This document shows, piece after piece, positions 21,401 through 32,953 of a stretch of 40,366 bases of DNA. Made by a program: the position numbers and the translations under genes. Each line of letters opens with the position of its first letter. Positions within the stretch are counted from its first letter, which is position 1. The stretch comes from Phoronis australis. Taxonomy: Eukaryota > Phoronida > Phoronidae. The notes under the pieces are model-generated. The model searched no databases, was not told where the DNA came from, and saw only the letters and a list, made by a program, of their open reading frames with translations. The DNA lies in contig NMRA01000060.1 in assembly GCA_002633005.1 (NCBI GenBank), positions 848,918 through 889,283 on the forward strand. Direction: 5' to 3'.

Positions 21401-24103
21401 ACTATATTTTAGTTAGGTCCTAGCGTAGGTCCTAGCGTCAACTGAACGCACGCCCGGTATCGAGAGGCCTTATTCAGCCTGAGCTTGGTATCGACTGGTG
21501 GATTTAAATTCGTCATTGTGTCAGTTCTCATCAAGCTCAGAAAACACATTTCATCTGTTAAATGAGATCACATTTATAACGGTGAGTGGCCTAAAAGAAA
21601 ACTTGTCAAGGCCGAAAGAAAAGCAACCTATACGAAAAGGATGCTGAACCCTGTTTAATGATTTCCTCCAATCCTCGTTCTGCCACCTACATTGGCAATA
21701 AAATCTTCCAAGTTAAAGGCAGGTATCAATTAANCACCCGCGTGTTCGTGCATGCTTAGACGATAACAGTGAAGTGTTACTACACACCATGAGCAAACTT
21801 ATAGTCACGATTGACAATTAGTACATATAGTTCCAGCAAGTTTTGTTTGACAAGCGTTATCTTCGTTCTTCGCTCTGTCATGGGAAGTTTGGAGAAATAA
21901 ATGTAAGCATCATTGAGAATAGCCCTTGTAAGTCGTTGAAAGGCCTACATGTACAATGTGCTAAGCAAAAGCATTTATTCTCCATACTCATTGAAGTTGC
22001 TATGACTTGGAATTCCGACAAAGTTGTTAACTTTTCTTTTGGACCATTCACTGTTATAAAATTTTCGAAATGACAGTCACTTAATGTAAAAACGATTTCT
22101 GAGATTGGGTAGGAGTATAGTTTGTTTTTTGCTTGAGGCCTTTTTTAGCTTAAGACTGGTATCGAGAGGTCTTGTTGAGCATAAGACTGGTATCGAGAGG
22201 CCTTGTTCGGCCTAAGCCTGGTATCGAGAGGACTCGTTCATCCTAAGCCTATCTCCGGTTCAGTAACACTAGGACCTCGCTAAAAAGCAAGACTTCGCGA
22301 GATTACGTGAAATATTGCCGTGTATTTTAAATGAGAACACGTAACTTTGACTATATTTTAGTTAGGTCCTAGCGTAGGTCCTAGCGTCAACTGAACGCAC
22401 GCCCGGTATCGAGAGGCCTTATTCAGCCTGAGCTTGGTATCGACTGGTGGATTTAAATTCGTCATTGTGTCAGTTCTCATCAAGCTCAGAAAACACATTT
22501 CATCTGTTAAATGAGATCACATTTATAACGGTGAGTGGCCTAAAAGAAAACTTGTCAAGGCCGAAAGAAAAGCAACCTATACGAAAAGGATGCTGAACCC
22601 TGTTTAATGATTTCCTCCAATCCTCGTTCTGCCACCTACATTGGCAATAAAATCTTCCAAGTTAAAGGCAGGTATCAATTAAAAAACTCATAATCCCTAT
22701 GTCACCTGTTGAACATTATAGTCTATGGGGGGTGCTTTTTTCCCACTGACAGTTGCCTTGTAATTCACTAAAAGCGTAGGCCACGCTTGCCCGTTTAGCA
22801 GAAACTAAAACTAGGAGTTTTCAAATTTTCCTCTGAACTGTTGAGGATTTTTGTGGATTGCACAGTACTATTTTGTTTCAGATAACCAGATGGGAATGTT
22901 GTTTTTAGTATCTGTTAATAGGCCCAAAACGGGATTGGTATCCTCTTAAGGAAAAACTTCTCATGGAATTCGTTCTTTTCCTTGTGAGGAACGTGTCTAA
23001 GACTTATTTTAAGCATATCAAATCGATTTGGTGTACACAGTCTGTAACTTTTATAAAAAAGTTTTGCAATTACAAAATCGATGTATATGGAATCGATGAA
23101 AAACGCTATGCACAGGTCTTATATTATATTGATCATTCCGTAAGCTTTGGCAACAAGATGATTCCGGTGAACCATGTCGTTTCCGGAAAGTGTTTTGGTT
23201 GAGGTGTAAAGAATACTTTGTCTTGTATACATCACTCCCATGCTTTTCAAAGAGTTATCCTCCTACAGGCATCGTTCTTGTTTCGTTTTCAAAAAACTTA
23301 TCCGTCCACACGAATAAGTTAAAACGATCGCAAAGCCAATTTTTGTGCGTTTTCAAAGTTGCGAATACGGTAATCCGGTCGTGAGGTTAGCGTTTTCGAA
23401 AAGTTGCGTTTTCGCTGGTCAATACCAATAGTCAATACTATTTCAAGCTGATGGGAGAGCGTTTTCAAAAGTCTGCGTTTTAAATTGTCAAACTGTCCTT
23501 ACTTGTTTTTACGGACTCCGCTTCGTTGTCTTCAATACCATTGTGTTTTTTAAAGGAATAGGGTTTTAATTTTACGAATTCATTGGATACATGTATGTAC
23601 ATGTAGACGGAAGCCATATTCGTTGAACGAATCATCATGAATAATATTTTTTAGAAAACACTTCCGTTTATTTTTGAACTTTACAACTAAATCAATACTA
23701 ATGTGTTGTCAGTAATGTCTAACAACAAAGTTTCGAAAAGGAATTTCTACACGTACATGTATGTTTGTTGCCAACTAAATTGGTGCCAGTCTTACCAGCG
23801 TATAAAAACAATTATGGTAACGGAATGTGACGGAAAAATAATTGAATCCATCAAAACAGCACCAAAAGAGGGAATTTTAACATAATAAAAACCAAAGAAT
23901 AAATCACAGATTGCTCCTTAACTAAGAGTGCACAAAAGCTAGATTCCTCTGTACTTCTTCTAAAAGGGTTACTTACACCCTGTGCGCAGGTTCACGGAAT
24001 TTGCGGTAAGACACACACAAGAACCCCAGGCAGGATTGTCGCCAGATCCTAACGCCGCCAATGAAACGCCAAAAAGGCATAACATTACCACCGCACTCAA
24101 CAT
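18434..24103 (-). CDS. Secreted SH3b-domain invertebrate-type (i-type) lysozyme
   Basis: Five minus-strand exons, all with GT-AG sites and matching phase: 24103-23977, 20805-20620, 20380-20343, 19144-19033, 18642-18434 (stop TAA), giving 223 residues. Residues 1-17 are a signal peptide (MLSAVVMLCLFGVSLAA). Residues 28-91 form a bacterial-type SH3 (SH3b) domain: TANSVNLRTG, then VVTTLSSGRC, then WFKVDYNG and AWVAGNYL. A Gly/Ser linker follows. Residues 111-221 are an i-type lysozyme (destabilase family): CLRCICQVEGC, CNWDVNSLSCGPYQIK, YWLDC, YMKRYGTYCTGG, TPTCQDYAKIHNGGPLGC. The family cleaves the peptidoglycan beta-1,4 glycosidic bond. Its catalytic pair maps to Glu119 and Asp130, both present. 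The 38-base exon coding CLRCICQ is needed for phase and completes the domain. Intron 1 (3.2 kb) holds the apparent assembly duplication. A role in digestion or antibacterial defence is inferred from the domains. Confidence 0.93.
21203..21295. repeat. 31-bp tandem repeat, three copies (copy 1 of the duplicated segment)
   Basis: Units at 21203, 21234 and 21265 share AAG(A/C)CTGGTATCGAGAGG. Two further partial units (GGTATCGAGAGGCC and GGTATCGACTGG) occur after the MITE at about 21453 and 21485. The MITE thus appears to interrupt the array. The same array recurs at 22152-22244 in copy 2. Confidence 0.85.
21309..21447. mobile_element. Old MITE copy (same family as 36436-36546)
   Basis: The left end GTTCAGTAACACTAGGAC is inverted at the right end (CCTAGCGTCAACTGAAC). 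The interior shares TTCGCGAGATTACGTGA and TTTAAATGA with the copy at 36436. The right side has a short internal doubling of GGTCCTAGCGT. No clean TA duplication is visible. Confidence 0.75.
22258..22396. mobile_element. Same MITE copy in the second half of the duplicated segment
   Basis: This is identical in layout to the element at 21309-21447, offset by 949 bases. It is almost certainly the same insertion seen twice because of the duplicated contig end. Confidence 0.75.
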
Positions 24104-24206
24104 CTTGTTTGTATATGCTACCTTCGAGTTAGAGTGTTTCAGATTCAATAGGTGATACGTGAATTGGCAGTAAGGTCATGCTGATATAGTTATCAAGTCG
24201 TGTGAA

Positions 24207-24214
24207 TTTTTATG
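24207..24214 (-). promoter_or_regulatory. Possible TATA-like box of the lysozyme gene
   Basis: On the minus strand CATAAAAA lies about 105 bases upstream of the lysozyme ATG. If used, transcription would start about 75 bases before the ATG. This is a weak match and an inference from position only. Confidence 0.25.
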
Positions 24215-26181
24215 ACTAAAACATCGATGGACGTTCTACAAAAATCTACAACATATTTGACTACAGAAGATGGCATATTCCTGAGCCGTCAACCGATATA
24301 CGTAAAATAAGAATTTACAGAGATTTCGACACAGCTTGGTTTTCGCAATCACCCCTTTAGCCTAGTCCGATGTTTTCAGTATTGATTCCGTCCAACAGGT
24401 AAGCTGGTTTCATCAACGGGTTGTACAATGATAATGGAAAATAATGCAGTGGTTCCGTACCAGGTTTGTTCTTTGGCTCTCGGAACGTTGTAATGTCAAC
24501 AAAGAAGTCAAATCCTTAAACCACATTGCAACAACCAGGAGTAGCCGTATATGCGTTTATTTTTAAGTATACTTGAAAGCCTGTTGTAGGTGACACTTGG
24601 GAAATTACGGAAAAATCCGGAATATAATCTCGAAAAATCCATAAGCGGGTATTTCGACAGCACAAAAACAAAACTGGTCATATTAAGGGAAGGAAGAACA
24701 TTAAGATGTTGGTGTCATTTGTCTAATAGAGATTAGACATATACATGTACATGTATGATGTCTTTCTCATTCCATTGTTTCATTAATATTGGCTTATCAA
24801 CTTCGATTGATGAATCATACTACTGTAGTAACATGTAATTCAGAGATGAATCGCAATCTGAGAAGACCTCTTTGATAGATTTTATGTCCAAAATTTGTTA
24901 ATTTTAGAAATTGTTTTATCAAAGTAGGCATTGCAAAAACATGCTAGCGTCTTTGCTTTTTCAGCTTTGTATGAAAATGTCAAGTGAAAAAAAAACGGAT
25001 CCATGCCAATTTCGTTCCTCCATGTACGAGTTCACACGTATGTTCAATCACCACTTTGTACTAAACTCCCAAATGAATTCGTAGTGAAGTAATTCTATAT
25101 TTTTGAAAGAGCTAACAGTAAACCAGAAAGAGAAAAGGAAAGATGAAGTTATTTTGGAGGCAAAACTGAATTATTTTCTGACAGGAAGGAAAGTTGTGAG
25201 TGCCGTTAGTTTTTATGTTGCTTTGTCTTAAGACGGCTCAAAACCATTTACTTATTGTAACTAGCGAGGATTTGATTGTTTCTGATAAACGTTCTTGTAA
25301 GTGTCTGCGAAAATTTATTGAAACTTGAAATTCATAGGAAACTCGTAAAAAAGCAAACTGAGTATGAAACTGATGGTTTGGTTAATTCTGATACTAGCTG
25401 AAAATAAACGTCATTGCCAAGCCCCACTTCAAGACGTTTGCCAGCGTGAATTAACCTTTAAAAAACTAATGTGTTGGAGAATCGTGACGTCGGTTGATGA
25501 AGTGAGCAACTTTCTTTCGTTTCCTTCCTAAAAACAAAATACAGATGCGTCGGTGAGAAGTGTAAGGGGTTGTGAAAAGGGCTATTTGGAAATTTGTGAC
25601 GACTGGCGCACGAAAATGTTGTCGACATTCGGACAGCAACATTTTTGTTCCATTGTTAAAGGCGGAATAAACCCTTGCCTTGTGTCAAAAACTCACCTCT
25701 TGATTCAGGTCGCTTACTATTTGTTACTCAAATTAAAATGATTTCTAAGCTTGAGTATAAATAAGAAGTTGTCATGTTGAGTTATTTGTCATCTAGGCAA
25801 TTTATTGTTATCAATTTCCAAATTCCAACAAAGAATAATAATGCAAAGACGTTGCTTTGCAAAGTCAATATTTATTCATCCATCAGGAAAGTTGATGATT
25901 TGACACTAGCATGTGGTTTTATAGCCACGTTATCTTAACCAACTTTAGACATATTGATAACGAATGATAGATCATGTCGAAGTGCACAGATTCAATAAGA
26001 ATGAGTTGGTTTAGCTAGTGAATTTGCAACATATCTTCACATGATTTTTGGACACTGGAACTTAGATGAGAGTTTACGTAAGGTAGCAAGGTAGGTCTAC
26101 ATTCGTTATCTTTCGTTTAGTATTATCAGCAAGAAGACTGTTGTATGAAGAATCGGTGCCTCGTGACTGAAAGAATTGGGA
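24215..26181. other. Intergenic region between lysozyme and FG-GAP genes
   Basis: About 2 kb between two divergently transcribed genes. No coherent exon was found. A TATAAATA occurs at 25756-25763, about 420 bases before the FG-GAP start codon; it could be a promoter only if the 5' UTR is long. A TACATGTA palindrome cluster lies near 24741-24755. Confidence 0.4.
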
Positions 26182-29100
26182 ATGCAGCTTCTGGCTATAC
26201 TTTGCTTAGTTTTCATGGTTTGTGTCGCAATACCACGAGTGCACTCACAATCTAACGTGACAATTGAGCTTTATGGCAAGCTCGACGTAGAAAATTCAGG
26301 ATTCGTAACTCTTTATCGGATTCCTCCAGTCAGAAAGACTAACTTTGAATCAAATTGGACGCTTCTGGTAGCTGCTTTTAACGCCGTGCCTTTTGCTAAG
26401 AGCAAGGTGTTCGCTGTTACAGATTTGAGTTCGAAAGTAGAGAACGTTTCAACACTACAGACCAGTCTTATTCAGCTGGCTGATAACTTGGCCTGGCCAA
26501 ACGAAGTGTCGGGGTTACCAGGTAGGTTAACGTCACGGCAGACCTTTTTGATTTCAATCCGCTTAGAGTCATTTCATTTCCTTTTTATGACAGGACGAGT
26601 TATCACCCCAAGGGAAACGACTGCTAGTTGTGTACTTCCTTCTTTTAGATTATAAAGTAAAATTGCCTTTAATACTTCGGAAACACTGAGCCGCTGCTTA
26701 TACCATCAATTTTGTGCCTCTTGCTTTTTTCTTAAAATCGCGTTCTTTCATGGCATAAAGTTCAAAACGTGTCCAACAATTTGTCAAAAAACATCGAACA
26801 TACAAACAAATTCTTTGAAATTAGGACCAAAACAGAAGTCATATTTACTTTTTGAATAGGTTGGATACGAAATAATTTCTCTGAAGCGTTTCTTTGATTC
26901 TGTATATTTAATGTGTTTACCAATCACTCAGGTATTAGTAACCATGGACTAGCTTAAACAAGTACATGTAGCCTGTCACGTAGAACACGATGTCGCTGCC
27001 TCGTTCATCGCGTATCTCATTGCAGTGTCTTCCCAGCTTTATGCCCGGCCCGTAGCTGTAGTACCGGGAGGTTTCATCGTCCCCACACACACAAATGGCG
27101 CAATTTCCCTCATCGACATCAGTTCAGGGCGTGTACCCGCCGCCATCGATATCAGTTCGGTTGATTCAGACACCACACAATGGTTCTATCACCGCGTCCT
27201 CTGGAAAGACATGAATGGCGACGGTCTGCTCGACGCAGTCACGTGCCGTGCACGACAACCGTTTCCTGGTGAGTAAGACTATAGCCATACCAGTAGGCAA
27301 TGCAAAGGTACATAGCTGAGACGGTCTATTCAGTGAAACATGGAGATAGTTCGCGAAGGTAGGCATGATGTAGCGAGTACGCCAATGTTGGATTTAGTCA
27401 AATAATTAAAGTAGCCTAGTTGATGTCATTGGTTGCGACGGGTAATCGCAAAAGTCAATGGACGTCACATGTCACGGAAGTATAGTCGCAAGCACATTGA
27501 ATGACTTTAATAAGCTGATCTCCTTACTGTATTGCTTCATGGAATATACTGGGAAATCTGGCACTAAGCCAAAGACAGTGCTTCAGAGATCCTGTTAGGG
27601 TTGTCTTTGTTTTTTAAATTGTTTTCGCGACCATTGTGTGTCGAAAGTTGCATTTTGAAGTTTGATTGTAAAAAGTTTCTGAATTTTTGATATATCAACA
27701 GTATATCAATAGTGGCCGCCCCCTTGACTACTTGAAGGTCGCTTGAAAATCGTACAACAGAGGCATTGTTTTATTATTATTACAGTTTTTTGGAATTAAT
27801 TAAGCAAAGTAAGTTTACTTTTCAAAATCTCAATCCTGGTTATGTAGGTTTTAGTACAGTGGGCCAGTTTGTATGGTTTGAAAACCCCGGGACCCCAGTG
27901 ATATCCCCCAGCTGGAAACCTCACGTGCTTGGAGCGGGACCAGATGTGTTCTTCACTAATGTCAGTCTCACCTTAAAAGATGTTACTTACGACTGCTTCG
28001 TTATGGCGCAGTTCTTCTCCAAGAAACTCTCTATTTACTGGACGACTGACAGCAAGAGACATTGGACTAACGCATCGAATGTGAGTCACCTGAATTACGG
28101 TGGATCATCCACAAAATAACGTGCCTTTAAGCTGCAACTTACCCCCACCAAAACAACTTTTGATTTAAACAAATTACAGTTATGAAATTGATCTTAAATT
28201 GGTCTTAAGTCAAATTTGATGTGATTTCACGGCTTCTAAAGAAACGACAATTCGTTATTACTTTAAACCATGCTCTATCTACAAATTGGCTTGTCACGGC
28301 GTGTCATTTTGGGCGACGATCATGGTGTCGAGAGATATTATAAACCTAAATTAATCAATTCTAACCTGATTGATGTGGCATAGAACGTGAAAAACAGACT
28401 AAAATCACCATTATTCAAAGTGGTTCGCTACCACTGAAACAAAACCAAACTGTTCAGCAGGTATTTTTACGTAAAACTTTTGAATTTCTATTGATGTCAA
28501 AGCATTTTTCCGTTAGTTGTCAATTTCAAAAGAAAAACGATTTGTCAACTGTTCGTTATTTCGTCAATTTATCTCCCACACCGGCAAAACAGACGTAGCG
28601 CACTTTCCTAATAAGGAAAACGTGGCCTCTGACCTCTTATGTAAACAGAACAATTGCGATTTCAAGCAGCAGCCGGTCCGACTTTATTGAGATCATGCGC
28701 GCATAAGTAATATTAGGGAGAAATTGAAAATTGTATTGGAAAGAAAGAATTCATAGTTCGTATGTGTTTCAAAAATTGTGAATCGGACGATTTTTTTCGA
28801 AATTCTTGCAATATTCACAGTGAATAAATCTCACGTTAGCATACCCTAGGAAGTAAATTCGCCATGACCTGTTTAAAAGTTGCTTTTTACAAGTTTTCAC
28901 GATCCATGTCTCTTTAAGGGTCAAGTTGAGACCAATTGTATAGTGGTAAATGGCCCAAATAAGAAGTTCGTTACTTGGATGGAATACGGGTTTATAGTCG
29001 CTTTAATGTGACATGTCTTTCACACTCACTACCTGCTTACTGAGCCATACAGAACGTGTTTCAAACGTTCCTATACCAAGATACAAAATACGTGTGAGTC

Positions 29101-30754
29101 TTAAACAGTTTTGCCAGGATTTCGCCAGCTGTCTGTTCCGTCTCTGTCTGTCGCTGGTGATCTCCCGTTTCCATTTGATGATAGAAACCACTATGGCCAA
29201 ACGTGTCACGGAAGTGCAATAATTCTGCGGAAATCAATGCATTTCACTAGTTAGTTGTTTTTTAACATATTGACTGGTTTTGAATTCTATGGAATTGAAA
29301 CTAGAAACAATTTTTCTTTCCACAAACTTGCATTTTTTCACAAACGTGTTTAGTTTACTGGCATTTGATTGGCAATGTTTCGCGCTTTTCTGGGGACAAC
29401 GATTATTTTCTCGCAGTGGTTGTTAGAGAATTCAAGAACATGCCACTTTGGGGATTTTTTACCTTGATGAAACAAAATGTGAAAATAAAAAATCCATTTA
29501 ATTTCATTCACATTTGTACAATACTGATGGGTATTCGTCCACAATCTCTGAATCTTCGGCGTAAAGTAATGCATTTCCGTGTTGCTCGTCCAACTTGACA
29601 GGTTCATTCACGTGTCATTGACGACAGCATCGGAAAACTGTTTGAAGTGAAAATCCTTGATTTGAATGGTGACGGTCGCCTGGACATCCTAGCCACAGTG
29701 AACGACGATAAGAACGGAACCATGTGGGCCTTTGAAATACCTGATGATTTCAGGTAGATAAGTTATTTGAGGTAGAAGTCAAGATATGTTATTTGAGATA
29801 CATGACTAGGTAAGTTATTTGTTTTAACAATTTTTAAAATTTTATTGCTTTCAACATCTAGTTTGAAGTTAACAAGGTGAACCGCCTCCATAATAATTCT
29901 AATTTGTGTGATTGAAGGTTGAGGGGAAGTACTGACAACAAAACTTATATTCACAGAACTGGCACTTTCAAACGCCACCTCCTTGCATCCGGGTATGCTC
30001 CCAAGCCGTCGATTATGCCTGGACGAGGAGCGCCTGGATCTCCCGCCATTTTGAGATTGCCCGGCATGTCAAGCAAGTGAGTTGTCTTACACAACAATAA
30101 TGATGACATAAGTAAATTAGCCTCTTTTCTCGCGGTATATTGGTCTCATCATGCGACCTATATTTAAGTCTGAAAAGATCTCTGTCACAACTGGGGTTCG
30201 AACCCGAGACTTTCTGCTGCACCACCGTGCACACTTACGTATAATATTTGCATATCAGTGCGCTGATTTATACATGAAAGTGCACAGTTAGATGAAAAAC
30301 GATGAGAAATTTTCACATCCTCCATTTCTTTCACATTTCAAAACACAAGTTAATAACAGAATGCCAAACCCCGCTATAAAAGTGCTTTGCTGTTTGAAGC
30401 TGTCGTAGTTGCCCAAATTGTCCATTGTTCGTTGAAGTACAGTGATTATTTCATAATTCACCAGAACAGTGATTGAGATCGCCGGCATTTGCACCCTAGT
30501 AATGGAGTGCCATGTTTGTGTTTTACAGACCTCATATACTTCTCTCTGGGGATGATGAGGGTTCCGTCACACTCTATACACCAGCTAGCAGGGATCCTAA
30601 CATCTGGGCCTACAACAGAAGAACACTGTTTAAGTCTACAGGCACGGTCGGTGAACTGGCTGTTGGTGATGTACAGGAGGATGGCTGGCCGGTCATGTTT
30701 GTGCCGACATACAATGAAGGGAAAGTGTACATTTACAAGTTCAAGAAAGCTTAA
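26182..30754 (+). CDS. Secreted FG-GAP/VCBS repeat (beta-propeller-like) protein
   Basis: Six exons with matching phase: 26182-26521, 27026-27268, 27848-28080, 29602-29753, 29957-30076, 30529-30754 (stop TAA), giving 437 residues. The start is the ATG at 26182, which gives a clear signal peptide (MQLLAILCLVFMVCVAIPRVHS). An in-frame TTG just before it is not a plausible start. Two Ca-binding FG-GAP/VCBS-type loops are clear: DMNGDGLLD at residues 175-183 and DLNGDGRLD at 292-300. WFENPG, typical of such blades, lies between them. Later blades are looser (PHILLSGDDEGSVTLY, GDVQEDGWPVMFVP, GKVYIYKF). There is no transmembrane segment and no enzyme motif that I can assign. NVT, NVS and NAS suggest N-glycosylation. 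The overall fold is probably a propeller of six or seven blades; ligand and function are unknown. Confidence 0.87.
30100..30240 (-). mobile_element. SINE-like fragment with tRNA B box
   Basis: On the minus strand GTCTCGGGTTCGAACCCC carries a perfect pol III B box (plus 30195-30205). It is preceded by CACGGTGGTGCAGCAG and followed by CAGTTGTGACAGAG. No well-spaced A box is visible, so it is a truncated SINE or a tRNA-like fragment. It lies in the last intron of the FG-GAP gene, opposite to the gene. Confidence 0.4.
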
Positions 30755-31040
30755 CTTGCAACGGAACGGCTTTTTTCACTCTAGTATGTGAAACTGAGTT
30801 ATTTGTGACTTTGCAAACAATGTGAATGTGAAAGGCTAAATCCGTGCAACACACCAACCACCTTTTAGTACAAATTAGGTTTAAAACAAGTGAGATTCAC
30901 ATGTGCATTTACTCATGTATCCATGCGACTCCGATCAGCTAATCACGAGTTAAGAGAGTTACTTGGTGAACTGGAGATAGTAATATAAGTCTATACATGT
31001 ATATACATACATATATATGTTCAGAACGTTTGGTGTTTCT

Positions 31041-31046
31041 ATTAAA
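31041..31046 (+). terminator. Possible poly(A) signal ATTAAA of the FG-GAP gene
   Basis: The variant hexamer ATTAAA lies about 290 bases after the stop codon. No AATAAA was found closer. Weak. Confidence 0.35.
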
Positions 31047-31684
31047 ACATTACGAACTCCGGTGAAGCCATTTACACCTCACACAGCGCACACATTACAA
31101 AAGTAGCATTTTTAATTTTAAAATGGCAAATGAAATCCTGAATCAAAACTAGAGACAACCACTAAGCAGCATTTTCTATTAGCAAACAAACCGTCTTTCC
31201 CCCGAAGTCATTATAATGTTTTATTGACGTTCGGATTGTCTTGAACGAAACACTGAAATACGATTACCTTGTCTCACTCTGAATCAGTAGGTATAATATT
31301 GGTATCCGTGAGGAAAGAAATTTGTTAATGAGAAAAGAATTGTTGAGCAGAAATTCGTTTTGCCGCAGAACGTAAAGGAGAATTGTGTATCCGGCAAACG
31401 CCCCCTCAGATTAGTTGAAAAAATGCATCATTTTGATTGGTCGGAACAAACTTACACAAGCAAAAAGGGCCACTTCGCAATTTAAGTTATACATCTAATG
31501 AAGGTACATATAAAATGAAACTAGTTGCATTTAACAAAAACTTGAGCGGCGGCTAGTAAACTACTGATGTCATCATTCTAATCTACTGGAACTGGTGCAC
31601 GTGTTATAGCGCTTTGACGCAAGATAATTTTTGTCACGCGAGACCGCGTGATCTTAATGCATCCAACTCGATAACACACTTGCA

Positions 31685-32200
31685 GGTTCCCTGTGTGTAG
31701 ATAACACGCAGGTATCTTTCTGTAGTACGCGCTTTATCACTGGTTGATGTAACATCGGAAGTCATTGGTTAGCTTTACAACTAAGAAAGAAAATGGCGGA
31801 CTGTGAACGATTTTTGGGCTTGTCATGCAAGTGGCGTAACAGCAACTATTTCGATTCTGCAGTAAACCTTAATAGCCACGTGCTTGAAACACACACATGC
31901 ATAATAAATACACATCTGCCCGATATAACCGCAGCAACGTAAAAAAGTCAGCGACAGTAGAAAAATGCAATCCGAAAAGGCACAACCACAATTTTCTGGG
32001 ATTCACATTAAGCACTGGCCTGTCTGTACAGCAGACCACATTTACACTTCCGCATTTAGGCATGCCAGTTTGTTTTCGCAAAACGCTGTTTGTTGAGAAT
32101 ATTTGACAAGCCAATCAGAAACGGCAGTGTGGAAAAAATTCCCGAGGAAAATTAAATGATACCTGCGTGTGTTCTGCCTCCTAACGACACGCAGGGAACC
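31685..32200. mobile_element. Putative 0.5-kb element with imperfect terminal inverted repeats
   Basis: The left end (31685-31716: GGTTCCCTGTGTGT ... CACGCAGGTATC) is matched in inverse at the right end (32158-32200: GATACCTGCGTG ... ACACGCAGGGAACC), with a short indel between arm halves. The interior holds a 49-codon ORF from ATG 31793 in a good context (AAAATGGCG), but no transposase motif. It could be a non-autonomous DNA element or chance fold-back. Confidence 0.4.
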
Positions 32201-32276
32201 AGCGAGGATAACACACTGTCTGTTGCGCAACTCATAACGAGGTACATGGGGGGACAGTAGGCTGGCGGGGGGGGGG

Positions 32277-32298
32277 CTACAGCCCCNGCTACAGCCCC
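32277..32298. repeat. 11-bp direct repeat around an assembly N
   Basis: GCTACAGCCCC occurs directly before and directly after the N at 32287, just after a G homopolymer. The layout matches the larger duplications at the other two N positions, so this is probably an unmerged contig overlap. Confidence 0.75.
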
Positions 32299-32953
32299 AC
32301 TTTTTACAGTGCTGCGCCGCCCATAATAATGCTTGAGTAAAACTTTCCAAACGTGGATATTGTGTACGGAAAATTGAAGCTTGTCAATGGCTGAACTGTT
32401 ACTTTGATTTATCACATAATCGTTTTTTGTTTTTAATGTTGCGGTAACATGCATTGTCGCAACAATATATGCCACAGCAGGTTTTGCAAAAATGTGTAAC
32501 GGTTGCGTTTTCAATGACCTATGAGCAAGATTACGGATTAAATAGAGTTGATTGAAAAACCAGTTCTTTAAATCAAAAACACGCCTGTTCTTTATTAACT
32601 TGCCAAGAACATTAGCTGTCTTTGTGCGCCATTTCCGGTTTTGACTGAGTTTCCAGTATTTTGGTTCTGAGAAACAAAACGTTATATCTGTCTTAGAAAC
32701 CGATTAATTGGCTTACAACACAAATTTGAAAATATAACTATGATGATGGCAAACGCGACACAGAATGCAAAGACATTTGAACCCCAAAAGACTATAGGCA
32801 GTCACCAGCCGGGTAGTTTTCAAACTAATGATAGTGGTCAGTGACGAAATGAAAGTAGCGATAGCTAGCAAGGAGTGTCCGGGATGGTGGAAATACGACA
32901 GATGGCATGTCCAGTTAGGTCCGAAGGCACTGATAAGACCAACTGCGATGGTT

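Larger units (their letters stand above)
20786..22682. repeat. 948-bp direct duplication across an N, probable assembly artefact
   Basis: Copy 1 is 20786-21733, the N is 21734 and copy 2 is 21735-22682. They are collinear with a constant offset of 949 and differ at only a few sites (for example CCTTCTAAG versus CCTTGTAAG). Copy 1 ends at the N and copy 2 begins at it, as expected for two contigs that overlap but were not merged. Copy 1 starts inside lysozyme exon 2. Copy 2 therefore carries only the first 16-17 bases of that exon plus its acceptor, an orphan that should not be annotated as an exon. Confidence 0.9.
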
